Shown here piece by piece: positions 52,834 through 64,000 of a stretch of DNA of 64,000 bases. The stretch lies in assembly GCA_030704615.1 (NCBI GenBank), contig CM060731.1, forward strand, positions 73,266,756 to 73,330,755. Direction: 5' to 3'. Numbering within the stretch: the first letter of the stretch is position 1; every line of letters starts with the position of its first letter. This DNA is from Takakia lepidozioides (Eukaryota > Streptophyta > Takakiopsida > Takakiales > Takakiaceae). The notes beneath the pieces are model-generated. The model searched no databases, was not told the DNA's origin, and was given only the letters and a program-made list of their open reading frames with translations. Both the position numbers and the translations under genes were made by a program.

Positions 52834-54951
52834 GTACAATCTGTGGCCTAAACACGGAATCGTGGACATGCAAGGTGGTCAGTTTGCCTTGTCAGGAAGG
52901 CTGGCAGACGGTTAGCTTGACTCGGAATTTTTCCCCTTGTGTTTCCCACCCCCCTAAACTTGCAGTCCATGGCAGTTTGATGATACATTGATAGTCTGGC
53001 TCGCAACGGTCCCCCCGTTTTGCCACTGCATTAGAATTTGGCGGGAAGCAGGTTGGCGGGAGCACAGATTATATCTCCACTTTGCTCCACTTGCCTTTCA
53101 TTCTGTTTGCTCTTGCTCGCTCTTCATCGCTCTTGCTTCTTTGCAGTGTCTACGTCGTCCCTGTTCACTTCGTCGGTTGGCAAGTCGTCCTTGCATCACA
53201 CGGTAAGCATGCGAACGCATTTGCTGTGGCCATCATTGTGGGCCAACTCGCCCCATCATCACACGACTACCATGTAATCCCGCTTCAGGAGAACTGCACA
53301 CACAGCTCAATGGCACTGCAGCATGGAGCGCCTTCAGAGGGAGCAGACAATTCAGTATGCTGCAGAGCAAGCAGAAGCACAGCGAATTAGCCGTCATGTG
53401 GAAGAGGCTTGTTTAATTGTGCTTCACTGGCTTGGAACCAGCGGCATTCACCGAAGGGAGGTTGTGCCTCAATTTTTCTGCCTATCTGCTTGTAGCAAAA
53501 GGCTGGATACCTGTGGGCGTCGGTACCCCTACCTATATGGCTACGCGGCGTGGTACCACATCACTAAGCTTCCTTGTCCAATTGGGTTCTCCCTGTAGAG
53601 GAGTTGTGAGAGGATGTCAGTCATGAAGTTTGTTGCTGCTCTTGTGTGTGAAGGCATCCTATAATATTTAATGAGAATCATTGCGCACACAATGTGCCAT
53701 GATTCTGAGTAGGCCAGTGCATTTGCAGATTGCGGTATAGCGAACGCCGCTCGTTTTTGGGTGCCCTGAACTACCCGCTGGGTCTTTTTGTCTACACATA
53801 TTTTGCATCACTGTGAATGTGAATGATTGGCCAGTGTTTTGCACCAGGGTGTGTATCCACTGAAAGCATCGTTTCGTCTTCTCTCAAGCCTTTGTCTTTC
53901 AATTGTGGTGCCGATTTTTGAAAAATGCAGTGCACTGCTTCAACCATCATAGAACCTGCATGGTCGCCTCTCATACGCATGTTCGGAACTTGTCTCTATT
54001 CTCCACCAAGCCCACGCGTTAGTAACATGCATCGTGTGCAGCCGTTAGCTGCACTTGCATCCAATGCACGTGAATGTCCAACCCTGCGAGCAATGGTAGA
54101 TTGACACGTCATCATTTGCAATCACATCCTGCATATGTTTCATCCATTTATGTTTGCATCGTCCACGTAGACACTCCTTGGGCAACCGGCAATCGCCACG
54201 TGCAGTTGTGAATACTGGCAGTCATACATTCTCATGCCCACGTCATCCTGTTGCAGTTTTGGCCATGACTCCTGGTCGTATCTACCATATCTGGTCAAAC
54301 GTGTTTGACCGCAGATCCTGACATGGCGGAGGTACAAGATGGCATATACGACTTCTGTTGGTCACAAATGGCAACCAGGACTGCCCCCTTGCATTTTGTA
54401 GACATATATGCTACGTCTGGGCAAATGTGGCAGACGTTAAAGCCGGAATCTGTTGTAGTGATAGGCGAGTTCTCCTACGGACAGGCAAGTAGCAGCAGGC
54501 CTTGAGAAGACCAGGGAGTGTGCTAGAAGGTAGTCTACACAAGTGGCTTCCATCCTGCAGCACTCCACTTTCGTGCTTCACTTCTATGCAACTGATACAA
54601 AAATTGCTTGCAAAAGAAGGTGTGAAGCAGAGAGGAAGCATTTGCAGCTGACATGTCAGCTCCAGATCATAGGGAGGACAGTAGTGCATTAGCATTATCA
54701 TTATCAGCAGAATCTAGGTTGGACCATAAACGAAGGATGCAGGGAAATTGACAAATTCCTAGAAGCCCTGGCTTATCTTCTCATTCGGGAGACGATTAGA
54801 CGAGAGCTGAAGGAGCGGTCGCAATACTGAAGAACTATGGCTGAAAAACATATCTAGGTTATATCTATCCAATATTACCAAATGCGGAACCTATTTTATT
54901 CTTCTCTTAACGACTGCAATATATCAAATACAGTCTATAACCAGAGTTTTG
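52834..54951. other. No recognised gene; two weak open segments
   Basis: A plus frame at 53323-53598 (MERLQREQTIQYAAEQAEAQ, HVEEACLIVLHWLGT) and another at 54323-54505 (MAEVQDGIYDFCWSQM, VVVIGEFSYGQ; the second after a TTTGACCGCAG acceptor) look mildly protein-like but match no family I know. Confidence 0.35.
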
Positions 54952-55018
54952 ACAATGACAATTTATAGTTCAATTACATATTAAGTTAAAACTCTTAAGA
55001 TCATACTAATTAATGAGT
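54952..55018 (+). repeat. 67-bp direct repeat, copy 1
   Basis: The block from ACAATGACAATTTATAG to TTAATGAG recurs at 56614-56680 with about two changes, 1.66 kb away. Confidence 0.8.
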
Positions 55019-58000
55019 TACTGATGGGCTTTGGCAAGACAAGAGTTGGTAAACAAAAGCCCAACTTACAGAGTTTTAAGGTTGGTTAGTGGCACAAAAA
55101 TTTCGGGAATTCCATTGCTTAGCAACGTCAGAATGGTTCTCTCTAGGCTGCTGGATTGACACCAAGCCTCTTGCATGAATGCAGGAATCTAAGTCAACTT
55201 GCAATGCCTCAATTTTCTTGCAAGTATATGGAGGCATAGAAAAGTCTCATCAGGAGATGACCCCCATAGTTCCATCTCAACAGAAAGACTTCAAAGTTAA
55301 TTTCATCGTAGAGCAGGCTTCCCACCTATGAGATGGGGAATGCACGACGTATGAAGAAATGTTGTAAAGCAACATGAAAACCTATTGTATGTCACCTTGA
55401 TAGACAATCGCTGCGATGGTATGATGGAGAACACGACGTCCTAAAAAAAAAGCAGATTCTGGATAATGGTCAAACATGTACATACTAGCAGGAACAAAGA
55501 AACAAAGAATTCAACATTCCAGCTAAAAGAGGGTATCATTGGCTTAGAGCTCCCGAACGAATGGAGGCAATTGGTAAGGCAAATTTCCTTGAATATTGTT
55601 ATTGCTCACATCACTGCATCACGAATGTGCACAATATTGTAAGCTGGGACAAAAATAGGTGAAAATGGATGTACAACATATCTCTACTCCTGTTTCAGGT
55701 TGCCAAAAGGGCCTAGCAAACGGTCCAGTCCGCCATAGGCCTTGTGAGGCACCAAGCTTTGGTACTGGAGGGTAGCAGAACGGTATCTGACATGGATAGG
55801 CAGACATGCTGGCATTTGAAGTGCAAGCCAAGCACATGCGAGCATTGAAAGTTGCAATAGGATCTAGTCCGTTTGAATGATGGCAATGGGCCTGCAAGGG
55901 TCGGCCCCTTGTAAGTAGTCACTACGCACACCTTACCAGTTCTGAAAATGAAAAGTTGGAGAGACTTGTCCAAATGGCAGATGTACAAGGAAGACACATA
56001 TAGAGAAAACTTTTCTTGATGTAAGATATATGCTGCATTCACAACTCCTCTGATGTACATTTTGATGGTGTTTTTCCTCTTCACTATATTTTCATCCTCT
56101 ACTCTTTCATTTGTAAATACTGCACACCATTATCAATCCTCCCTTTGCTTTCTGATACTCAGTCGGAGTTTCTAGAGGAAGTAGAGGCAGTTCCAACTTG
56201 AAAGTCCCAAGCCAGATAGCCGACTAGAGCACAAAAGGTGACGAGGCTAAGTAGTGCTTGTGAGCAAGCTCATCAAAGTATCATAGATTGTCTGCCAAGG
56301 CAAGCAACTCATTGCTCTTCCCATACCCCCAATGAACCCCACAGCTAGCAACCCCAAGCTGACCACTGTTCCAAAACTTACAATCATCAAAGTAAGGGTC
56401 AACGTGTTTGTCACTTTGCATTTCAAAAATATATCAAATTAGTATACAACCCTCCCCCAATAACTGCCGCTAACTAATATCTGCTTTGACATGGGAGATA
56501 CATTGATCTTGAGACAAAGAGTTCAATCAAATTTCATTATGGCAGACCATCCCCTTACACCCGCCATCGGCCTACTCTAACATTTCCAGTATGCCTACCG
56601 AGACCAAGTGAGAGACAATGACAATTTATAGTTCAATTACATATTAAGTTAAAACTCTTAAGATGATACTGATTAATGAGCATTCATATCACTCACAAAA
56701 AACAAAATCTAATGAGTACCAAGAAAAACACTAGGGCCAGAAGGGAGACCTAATGTTCTCCATGCAATAAAAAATGAAGATGCTTTTCTCTGGCTTCTTT
56801 CCGTTCACAGTTGCTGCCACCACTGTCACGTAACCCGGCCCCGCCTATCTTTGCATGGTCGCAAAATTAGTCTTCACATTTCATACTTCACACAACAATA
56901 TTCACCGACAGCCATCAACTTTAAATCCCCTCTAAGACAGTAGAAATTGGGCCTTGATACTCATACATAGGTCTTGGGTGTGAAGTGCAGGAAAGGGAAC
57001 TAGGCCCAAAGCACTCACTGTGTGGATGACTCACTGGTCAAGCTGAGAAATTACACCAGTGAGAACCTGAAAACCTTGCTAGAAGACAGACATCAAACAA
57101 CACTCTTTTCCTGCACATTTCTGGAGATCAAAGCCCATGTTACTACGCACACAGGGCTAGCAACACCATCAATACTTAAAAGCTATGTGGAAGAGATCCG
57201 TGATACATTCACTAGTAGGTGTGTCCACAGACACAAACCTGAATGAAGTAAGGTAGACATATATGTTATATTCAAAGCACTTCAGCAAAATGCATCTAGA
57301 AGGAGCAAACCCTTGGATGCCCAATAGCAAATAAACTTAGGTGGATTAGACACTTGTAGAAGAATGTGGGATGACTGAGCCTACCTGAACAACCAGAGTG
57401 CACCGTGGATCCACCGGTAGATTTCTTGTGTGGATTGCTAATGGTGATAACAAAAGAAGAGGATCTACACACATGCCAAGGAGCCCAGCAGTTTTCAATG
57501 TGATGTGTGCAAACTTCGTCATATAACAATACTAACAAGCTGAAATCAATACTCTAGGTATTCTCTGAATAACGCCAGATGTCTTGTTTATTTGGAAAGT
57601 GTCTGACTCTCAAGACATTAAAACATAGAAATTGGTCCTCTCTGATTACTACTAGTATTCTTGTTTATTGGAAAAGAGTAGGACTCTCAAGAACGAATAC
57701 ATCCTCTCACACACTGCCTGTCTTAGTTCCGGTCACTACATGTAGCTGATTGTGCGATGTCAGGCAATTGTATCACATCCGTATTATCAAGAGATCTAAA
57801 TTCTGCCACATTCTCTTTACCATGTGAACCACAGCCATAGTCAAATTCATGCCAGATAGAGCCTGTATTCACAGTGTTGAATCCCAGCCCTTAAAACACA
57901 CATTTCTGTCCTCGAGCAAATGGCATACTTTAGCAACTTTGGGATTTGCTTCAGAACTCGAAGACTGTGTTTAATATCCAGTCAGTACATTCCTCTGCAC

Positions 58001-58400
58001 AGAGAATTGACTATCACTTTTTATCACTGTTTCCGCGCTGCCCTATACTCTCTAAACATATCCAGGTCATGGACTTCAATACAATGAGGATTGGAACAAC
58101 ATGCCCTAAAGTTTGGGGAGAAAAGTCCACCCCATTCTTCTCACTACTAGTCTTTGGAGGTGCCACGTAGTCGTTAGCTCCTGACCCAGCTCCTTCTTCC
58201 TTCAATGCTGCCCTTGGGAATTGAATGGTGTCTTTTGCGTTATCCCACCCATGTCTGCTCTTCAACACATCTCTCACACTGCAAGTGGGTAGAAGCATGG
58301 TACGGACCATCCAAAAGCGGCAACTTGCAGTCCATAAAAAATGGACATATGAAGTAGAAAACGCAGCACGCGGGAACGAAGTCGGAAAAAGTTGAATCTA
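55019..58400. other. AT-rich non-coding DNA
   Basis: Contains the second 67-bp repeat (56614-56680). A minus-strand frame at 58014-58310 (MVRTMLLPTCSVRDVLKSRH, DNAKDTIQFPRAALKEEG) could be a short exon but has no recognised domain. Nothing else seen. Confidence 0.4.
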
Positions 58401-58774
58401 TTGTAGCCGTTGATTGTTTTTGTACATCAAGTTATTACCGTTGATTGGAGGTCGCCTTCATCGGGGGGGGTGGCTGGAAGATGGCTGGTCGCGTTGGGCT
58501 AGACTGAAGTGCGGGGACGACGAGCTGCCATGTGACGCGCAATGCGCAACTAAGCTAGCCAGGACGTACGAGTTGATTGGGATTGGGAATGTGAAGAGAT
58601 TGGGAAGAGATTGGGAATGTTTGATCACAAAAGTTTGCTTACCATTTTGTAAGATTTTTAGGGTTTAGCTTGTGATTGTTTCATCAACTCTACGCATGCG
58701 TGAAGTTCATTTTCATTTCTGTGTTTCTATGGGCGCGCTTGGGTGGTGGTAGCAGAGGAAGCGGGCGATGCGAG

Positions 58775-58918
58775 CAGAGCTTATAAAGTGCAACATTGTG
58801 TGTTGCTGCCATAGCAAAAGAGGCACGAGGGTAGAGGAGTAGAGGAGGAGCTTGGGCGGGGGTGCTCGGGTGTGCCATCGCTGGAAAAGCACTTGATTGT
58901 TGCCTGACTCTACCCTTG
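58775..58918 (+). promoter_or_regulatory. Possible promoter and first non-coding exon
   Basis: A TATA-like TTATAAAG at 58779-58786 is followed about 130 bp later by a good donor, CTTGGTAAGTTTCG (58915-58928). This could start the transcript for the coding segments beyond 60.5 kb; the evidence is only positional. Confidence 0.25.
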
Positions 58919-58928
58919 GTAAGTTTCG

Positions 58929-60535
58929 TTCAAGTTCGTGGCCAGTCGATTTGGTGTGCGGCATATCTGGAATTAGGTTCCTGCAAGCATGAATGTTTCT
59001 GTCGTAGCGCCTGGAAAGAGATGGCAGATTGCCATCCAAATGATGATCATGACTAGTAACTTTCCACTTGAACTCTACAAGTACGAGCCACCGCTGCGAT
59101 CTTTCACGCCTGATTCTATACTTCTTGCATTGTGCATTTGAACACAGGTGGTTAATTGCCTTTCTTGAATCTTGACAGTGATGCCTGTTTTGTTTATCAT
59201 TCTCTATGGTGTGTTCCTTGTTGGGTTGGTATTTCTCCATTTTTTTCCCTGCCCAGAGAAGGATATACTTACGTTCTGTTAGTGAGTCTAGTTGAGCTAA
59301 TTTTTGGAGCTACCTGCTAGCAATTCATGTTGTAAAACCCTAAAATTTTAGGCTGCACAGTCATTCATACATGACAGTTTGTATGTGACCATTACGGTGA
59401 GGGTACCTGCATGATGATTGATCACAAAAGTCTGCTTACTATTACCTTTGTGAGGGGCTCACTCCAGTAGTTGGAGCTACCTTGATATAAACAATTGGTT
59501 GCATCAATCTGCTCTGTCTGAGCTACCTAGCAATTAGACCCTAACAGGGCTAGGGCCTTAGGCTCAGAATCGATACTTTGAAAGTTAGTGAACAGAGGTG
59601 CAAGCACTATACGGTCCTGAAGAGGATGGCTCTCTGATGAGAATACCCGGGACACTGTTTTAGAAAATGGGTATTGCCTTCAGCGCGCCCACACATCGAG
59701 CATTGACAATCTCCCTTTCTTGTCTGCATGTGTTATTTGTTCAAGAATTGACCCCCCGCCTTGGGGTTAAATTGTAGTTTAATGCTGAGGATAGGTAGGC
59801 CTTTCAGTCTAAGGTTCACCCATGTCACAAACTGGAAACAAGTTCAGGGATGTTTATTCCTAACTTATTTTTGTTCAAGCATTATTCATGCTTCGGACGT
59901 GGCTTTAGACACTTCAGCCTCCAAGTGAGCTTCATCCAGCAGGGTCAGTTCTCCTACCATGCAGACTTGTGAACTGTTTTCGCTGGCTGGTTTCAAGTGA
60001 GACTGCATGCCCTTTTTTGTCAAGTTGCATTTGTATATGGCTTGTACCAAATGTGGTCGTTGTTATAAAAGGGACGATATCAGCGAGGCAGGGGAAGAGT
60101 AGCAGATGTAGCATAGGTAGTTGAATGTAAAGTTTGTCACACTAGTAGTGGGTACCAAGTCCAGTCTATTCAAACAGGTGAACAGACCCCTGAGTTTGTG
60201 TCACTTATCTTTGTTGTTATGACTTCAAACTACTCTCCAACGAGCTACCCTTTTTGTGTTATAGTGAGGGGGGCAAGTGGATCCCATTTTTGGAGACCTG
60301 GACAGTAACCTATTTTCTAGTGTGCAGAAGAAGGGCCCAACAGTGTGATTGTTGATTGCCAAGGAATTTTGAGTGTCTGTATTGAAAATGTTTGGTTTCT
60401 CTTGCTGCCATGTTAGTCCTTGAAGAATTTACATTTTACTATCCTCTGATTCCATCTGCTTGCCTGCATATGTTGTCGCATTTGTGGGGCTACTATTCAA
60501 CAAGTTTTCAGCTGTTTGTGCAGCTGATTTGCGGG
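58929..60535. other. Probable intron or intergenic DNA
   Basis: AT-rich with many stops in all frames; nothing recognised. Confidence 0.35.
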
Positions 60536-61001
60536 ATGGCAGGTGGCCTGCGGCTCTCCTCACGCTACCTCCCACCACATCTTGCAAAAGCATTACAGGT
60601 GTGGCACCCCCTTAGCTTTTGTGCAATCTGGTGTTCCCTACTCATATTTTCACTTTTATTGCGTACCTCATAGCCTAGGTGGGGTAGAGGGGTAGAGTAG
60701 TCTCTTGTTGTTTAGCACGTGACAACCCAGCTCATCCTTGCGTACCTAATTACCTAAACTGAACCATGACGCTAGATTGAAGGAACTTGTCCCTTCTCAA
60801 TCATTGGTTGGGATCGAAGAGGAATATGGCAATGCATATCATCAATATGTGAATGTTGATTCTCTGAAACTTCACCATGTGGGGGAATATAGAATTTGGA
60901 AACGTGTGGAAAGCAGGTTTGTCATCTATGTGGATCACTTGCACTTCTTGAAGGCTGCACTTGCGTTAACCAGAGACGATCCAGACTTGGCCTCTGATTG
61001 A
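60536..61001 (+). CDS. Unknown short gene, two exons
   Basis: The first exon (60536-60598) has an ATG in good context and encodes MAGGLRLSSRYLPPHLAKAL plus Q before a GT donor. The second, from about 60780, reads ELVPSQSLVGIEEEYGNAYH, VDSLKLHHVGEYRIWKRVES and RFVIYVDHLHFLKAALALTR to TGA at 60999-61001. The proposed acceptor (ATTGAAG before GAACTTG) keeps phase but is weak. No family is recognised. The composition (many charged and aromatic residues, no low complexity) suggests a real coding segment. Confidence 0.4.
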
Positions 61002-61249
61002 AAAGGTAATTTCATGTCAGAATTAGGTAGTATGGTTGTCATGAAGCTGGAAATATCAGTAGGGTTTAGGGTTTGTTGGTTTGTTGGTTCTCATGAAGCT
61101 GGAAATGTTGGTAGGGTGTTGGTTTGTAGCTCCATCCTTGCCCCCTCATGTTGCTGTCTCCGTACATAACCAACTGAGTTGTAAAAAACTAGTTTAATGG
61201 GAATGTGGGGCTGGGAGTATGTAGGGCACTCAGGAAGCGGTTCAAAACA

Positions 61250-61846
61250 ATGGTGCAGTCGGGGAGTAAGTTACAGAATTCACCTACGAATGGGAAGAGT
61301 TCCAATGCAGCATCTGAAGATACTATGGGCGAAAGAGGGGGGCACAAATCAGCAGATTACTTCAGGGATGTCCTCAACCTGAATGCGACAGGCAAGAATC
61401 CCAAACAACTTCTCTTAGACAAAGACATCACCAAAGAACAATGTGCAAAGTTGTTTGGACAACCTGCAAACAAGAATGGCTACTTTTACATGGGTTGTAC
61501 TGACAAGAGTATGATTCCCAAAATCGAGGACCTGTGGAGTAAGGTTCATGGGTATGATTGTAAGCCAACCGGTGGTATCATTGCAAACTTGATGGCAAGG
61601 GGCATTGTCTATGAAAAAAGGACTGGACAAAAACTCAATTGGGCAGCATACGCGGCATGGACAGCTAAGCAACAAGAAAGAATGAAGGAGCATCGAGAAG
61701 CAAAGGACCCTGGCAGCACAGACAGTAAGCCAAAGCTAGGAGTTTGTGAATTGAAAGACAGGCTACGCAAAACCCCAGGTAGAGGCAAAGAAGGACTAAA
61801 ACAAACGCTTGAGCAAGTTCATGTGGAGTGTGAGTCCAAGTGCTGA
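61250..61846 (+). CDS. Unknown protein, 198 residues
   Basis: Starts at ATG 61250 (MVQSGSKLQNSPTNGKSSNA) and runs to TGA at 61844-61846. After a Ser/Asn-rich start comes a probable folded part: YFRDVLNLNATGKNPKQLLL, ITKEQCAKLFGQPANKNGYF, SMIPKIEDLWSKVHGYDCKP and IIANLMARGIVYEKRTGQKL. It ends with a Lys/Glu-rich helix (AWTAKQQERMKEHREAKD) and a basic tail. No family is recognised. The last six codons belong to an 18-bp unit that then recurs about seven more times after the stop. It may form a cluster, or an exon pair, with the gene at 62612. Confidence 0.55.
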   Translation: MVQSGSKLQNSPTNGKSSNAASEDTMGERGGHKSADYFRDVLNLNATGKNPKQLLLDKDITKEQCAKLFGQPANKNGYFYMGCTDKSMIPKIEDLWSKVHGYDCKPTGGIIANLMARGIVYEKRTGQKLNWAAYAAWTAKQQERMKEHREAKDPGSTDSKPKLGVCELKDRLRKTPGRGKEGLKQTLEQVHVECESKC

Positions 61847-62130
61847 CTCATGTGGAGTATGAGTCGATGTGTTTAGTCATGGGGAGTGTGAGTCCACTTG
61901 CTGACTAATTACTGGGAGTATGAGTCCTTAATGATTTCCACTGATTTCCAGTTTGGAATCAGAGTCCTGTGGAGGGTCAGTCCATGTGCTTAATCATGTG
62001 GAGTGTGAGTCCAACTGCAATAATGGATGTGGAATGCGAGTCCTTATTGAGGAGCTTGCTTCTCAACTTGGAATCTGAGTCATGGCCTAGATGGAGTGTG
62101 AGTCCTAATTAGGGAGTGTGAATCTTGCTT
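61820..62130 (+). repeat. Degenerate minisatellite ATGTGGAGTGTGAGTCC
   Basis: Eight or more copies at irregular spacing. The first overlaps the end of the preceding coding segment and the rest lie in the 3' untranslated region. Variants include GGGGAGTGTGAGTCC and ATGTGGAATGCGAGTCC. Confidence 0.8.
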
Positions 62131-62611
62131 GTAGTCCCACCATCAGCTGCATAGAACTTGGAAGTCTAATATGGGGGACAAAAAGTCCATTATGATGGAC
62201 TGTGCACTCCCCACATAATTATTGTAGTCCAACTGTTGGGACTTCGGCCAATGGTAAGGACTACAATGACTTGACTGGACTCAAATTACAGTTAATGTTG
62301 TATTGGTAGACAGTAGGCACCAAGTGATAATTCAGCCTTCTCAAACCAGTTGTAATGGTGTAGGTGTGATAGCAGATGATGGCTTCATTGATGCCAACAA
62401 ACGAAGACCAGGACCTCCATCTCAGGCCACCACCAACTATAGCGCATTCACCACCAACTACAGTGGAGGCCAAAGTGGACATGGTGGTAGTGCTGTGAAC
62501 CAAAACTTCCCTCGAACTCCAAGCTCGTCAACTCTTCAAATGTCACCTTTGGGGCTGTCGCGGCCGGGGATCGTTGCACCAATTGTTGTGATCCGTTGAA
62601 CCCTGAGGTTG
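62131..62611. other. Spacer with a weak Ser/Thr/Asn-rich frame
   Basis: A plus frame at 62303-62599 (PPSQATTNYSAFTTNYSGGQ) may be an exon of the following gene; no recognised domain. Confidence 0.35.
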
Positions 62612-63625
62612 ATGTCACACCTGATACCATCATGCAAGGTTTCAGCTTCAGGAAAGGGTTATGTCAAGAAGTTCCTCATTCCTGGTTCTCCACCAAAAAA
62701 GATTCCTGGATCTCCACTGCAGGCTGCATTTGTTCCAGAGATTGTCACGACACATACGCTACAAAGTACACATGAAGATGTTGTGGACTTGACAATCCCA
62801 TCCACTATTGTTGCTCCTTATGTGGATGTGAAGGTTGAAAGAGATGGTGCCCAAAATACTGGACATGTGGCAACCCTCTCATCAGACTCAGAATTGGGGT
62901 CACAGGGATTTGAAACTGATGCTGGGGCCGACTCCCAGTCTGATTCTGATACAGTTGTGTTGCACAGTACCATAGGTGGAGGCCCCTCACAAGTTTCAGA
63001 TCCTATATTTCATGTCACTCCACCAGTTGCTACCTCCCTTGTTGCTCCGCCAATATCCATTCCCGCAGTTCCAGCTCAATTGGATAGTGGTTCTCCATTA
63101 CCTATGGTAGTATATGTACCTCATGCCTTAGCAACAACCCCTCCTGTTCTTGGACCAGTGATGAACCCCCCAGCTGTAGCCCTTGTCAGTCCACATGTTC
63201 AGGCAACAGGGAAGCGTAAACGAGAACGAAAGAGATCTCGCAAGGCATTGAGTGCAGAGTATGCAAAGAAGCCCACCACTAGGGCAGATTCTAAGGTATC
63301 AATTGACAAGGATATGGACAAGTGCCCAGGTGAAAATACCCCCTCATCAAAGAGAGTTGTCATGCACAAGCCCTTGGATACGAATGAAGACAACGATCTG
63401 AGCAACCATGATAAGAGTAACTCAATCCCACGGGACGGTGTTGTGAAGGCCGCTCGGGGCCCTGTTGTGAAGTCACTGAACACCGTGAAGACTCCTCCCA
63501 ACTTGACCACTCAAGGGCCTGTTGTCAAGTCCCTTAATACTGTCAAGACCCCACCTAACTTGAAGATGGATGCAGGTTCTTCTGGTGCAGGCCCTAAGAA
63601 GAAGAAAAGAAAACATACCAACTAG
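62612..63625 (+). CDS. Unknown disordered nuclear-type protein, 337 residues
   Basis: ATG at 62612, TAG at 63623-63625. The whole protein is low in hydrophobic core. A basic start has the repeat PGSPPKKIPGSP. The middle is Val/Pro/Thr-rich (VVDLTIPSTIVAPYVDVKVE). Strongly basic blocks (GKRKRERKRSRKALSAEYAK, KKKKRKHTN at the end) look like nuclear localisation signals. A 16-residue unit, GPVVKSLNTVKTPPNL, occurs twice in tandem near the C-terminus (63457-63563). No enzyme motif. It may be a DNA-associated transposon protein or a host nuclear protein; I cannot tell which. Confidence 0.5.
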   Translation: MSHLIPSCKVSASGKGYVKKFLIPGSPPKKIPGSPLQAAFVPEIVTTHTLQSTHEDVVDLTIPSTIVAPYVDVKVERDGAQNTGHVATLSSDSELGSQGFETDAGADSQSDSDTVVLHSTIGGGPSQVSDPIFHVTPPVATSLVAPPISIPAVPAQLDSGSPLPMVVYVPHALATTPPVLGPVMNPPAVALVSPHVQATGKRKRERKRSRKALSAEYAKKPTTRADSKVSIDKDMDKCPGENTPSSKRVVMHKPLDTNEDNDLSNHDKSNSIPRDGVVKAARGPVVKSLNTVKTPPNLTTQGPVVKSLNTVKTPPNLKMDAGSSGAGPKKKKRKHTN

Positions 63626-64000
63626 GTACAAGATGAGTACTGTACACTTATGCTTTTATCACTAATGTTAGAATAACTCTTGGTTGTTATTTTGCCAATT
63701 CATGCTCAAGTTTCTGATGCAATTTAACTCCTCTATGCATGATATATAGGACATACATCTGGTATACGTCTAGTGCTGAATTATGAGACAGAAGTAAAGT
63801 AAGATCTTGAGCATTGTGGGTGGCAATGCAGGGCATGTGATTAGCAGACCGCCCCTATGAGGACTTTACCACTCGCTGCTGTCATTGTGGGGACAGGTCT
63901 CGTCTCTTCATAGTACTTGTTCATTTATGACATGGCCACTTTGGGAGGCAGGCACCAAGCAAAGGCTAGTCTTTCATCGATGGGGTAGAGGTTGGTGCCA
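63626..64000. other. Non-coding end of window
   Basis: AT-rich 3' region of the preceding gene; nothing further recognised. Confidence 0.4.

Overview
The window looks like repeat-dense nuclear DNA from a streptophyte. Genes have GT-AG introns, and there are plant-type CACTA (En/Spm) transposase exons (tnp2, DUF4218, DUF4216), fragments of a PLS-class PPR gene and the tail of a plant LRR receptor kinase. The PPR type favours a land plant, probably a non-seed one. A retrotransposon carrying a cytosine methyltransferase recalls reports from a charophyte alga. I cannot name the species. Almost everything visible is mobile DNA, much of it nested.

Layout. 1-5831: a Ty3/gypsy retrotransposon (copy A, + strand, 5' part beyond the window). 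It carries a C5-cytosine DNA methyltransferase domain between protease and reverse transcriptase, and a PHD finger after the integrase. It ends in a fold-back LTR structure. 5832-12194: a second gypsy family (gag with three zinc knuckles, protease, RT). Its RNase H and integrase are missing and are replaced by a coiled-coil ORF and a 389-residue ORF in front of a 1008-bp LTR. 12195-13260: the C-terminal half of a DNA methylase-like gene. 13.8-14.5 kb: a cluster of CACGTG sites and a run of 28 G. 14665-22005: an apparent Mutator-like element with inverted ends, a 10-bp target duplication (GCAGATGATG), a SWIM-finger fragment, two unknown genes, and two arrays with a 63-65 bp period built on ATTTCGGCGCCGAAAT.

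22.0-27.2 kb, minus strand: exons resembling the CACTA TnpA-type protein, with an FCP1-like phosphatase domain (D-x-N-G in place of D-x-D-x-T) between them. 27.7-51.1 kb, plus strand: one tnp2-type CACTA transposase gene, broken by three insertions. These are a 6.4-kb block holding duplicated PPR pseudogene pieces (30.4-36.8 kb), a solo LTR of the second gypsy family (37992-39045, 5-bp duplication GGGAG), and a long copy (B, minus strand, 39236-51021) of the methyltransferase/PHD retrotransposon. Removing the last two restores the transposase reading frame across both junctions. Copy B also has an unknown ORF upstream of gag and a piece of receptor-kinase gene in its leader. 51.6-52.8 kb: the 3' end of a LINE. 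52.8-60.5 kb: mostly non-coding. 60.5-63.6 kb: three unrecognised plus-strand coding segments.

The most interesting system is the retrotransposon that pairs a DNA methylation writer with a chromatin reader, present in two nearly identical copies. Many frame breaks are one-base changes in homopolymers that differ between the copies, so part of the apparent decay may be sequencing error.
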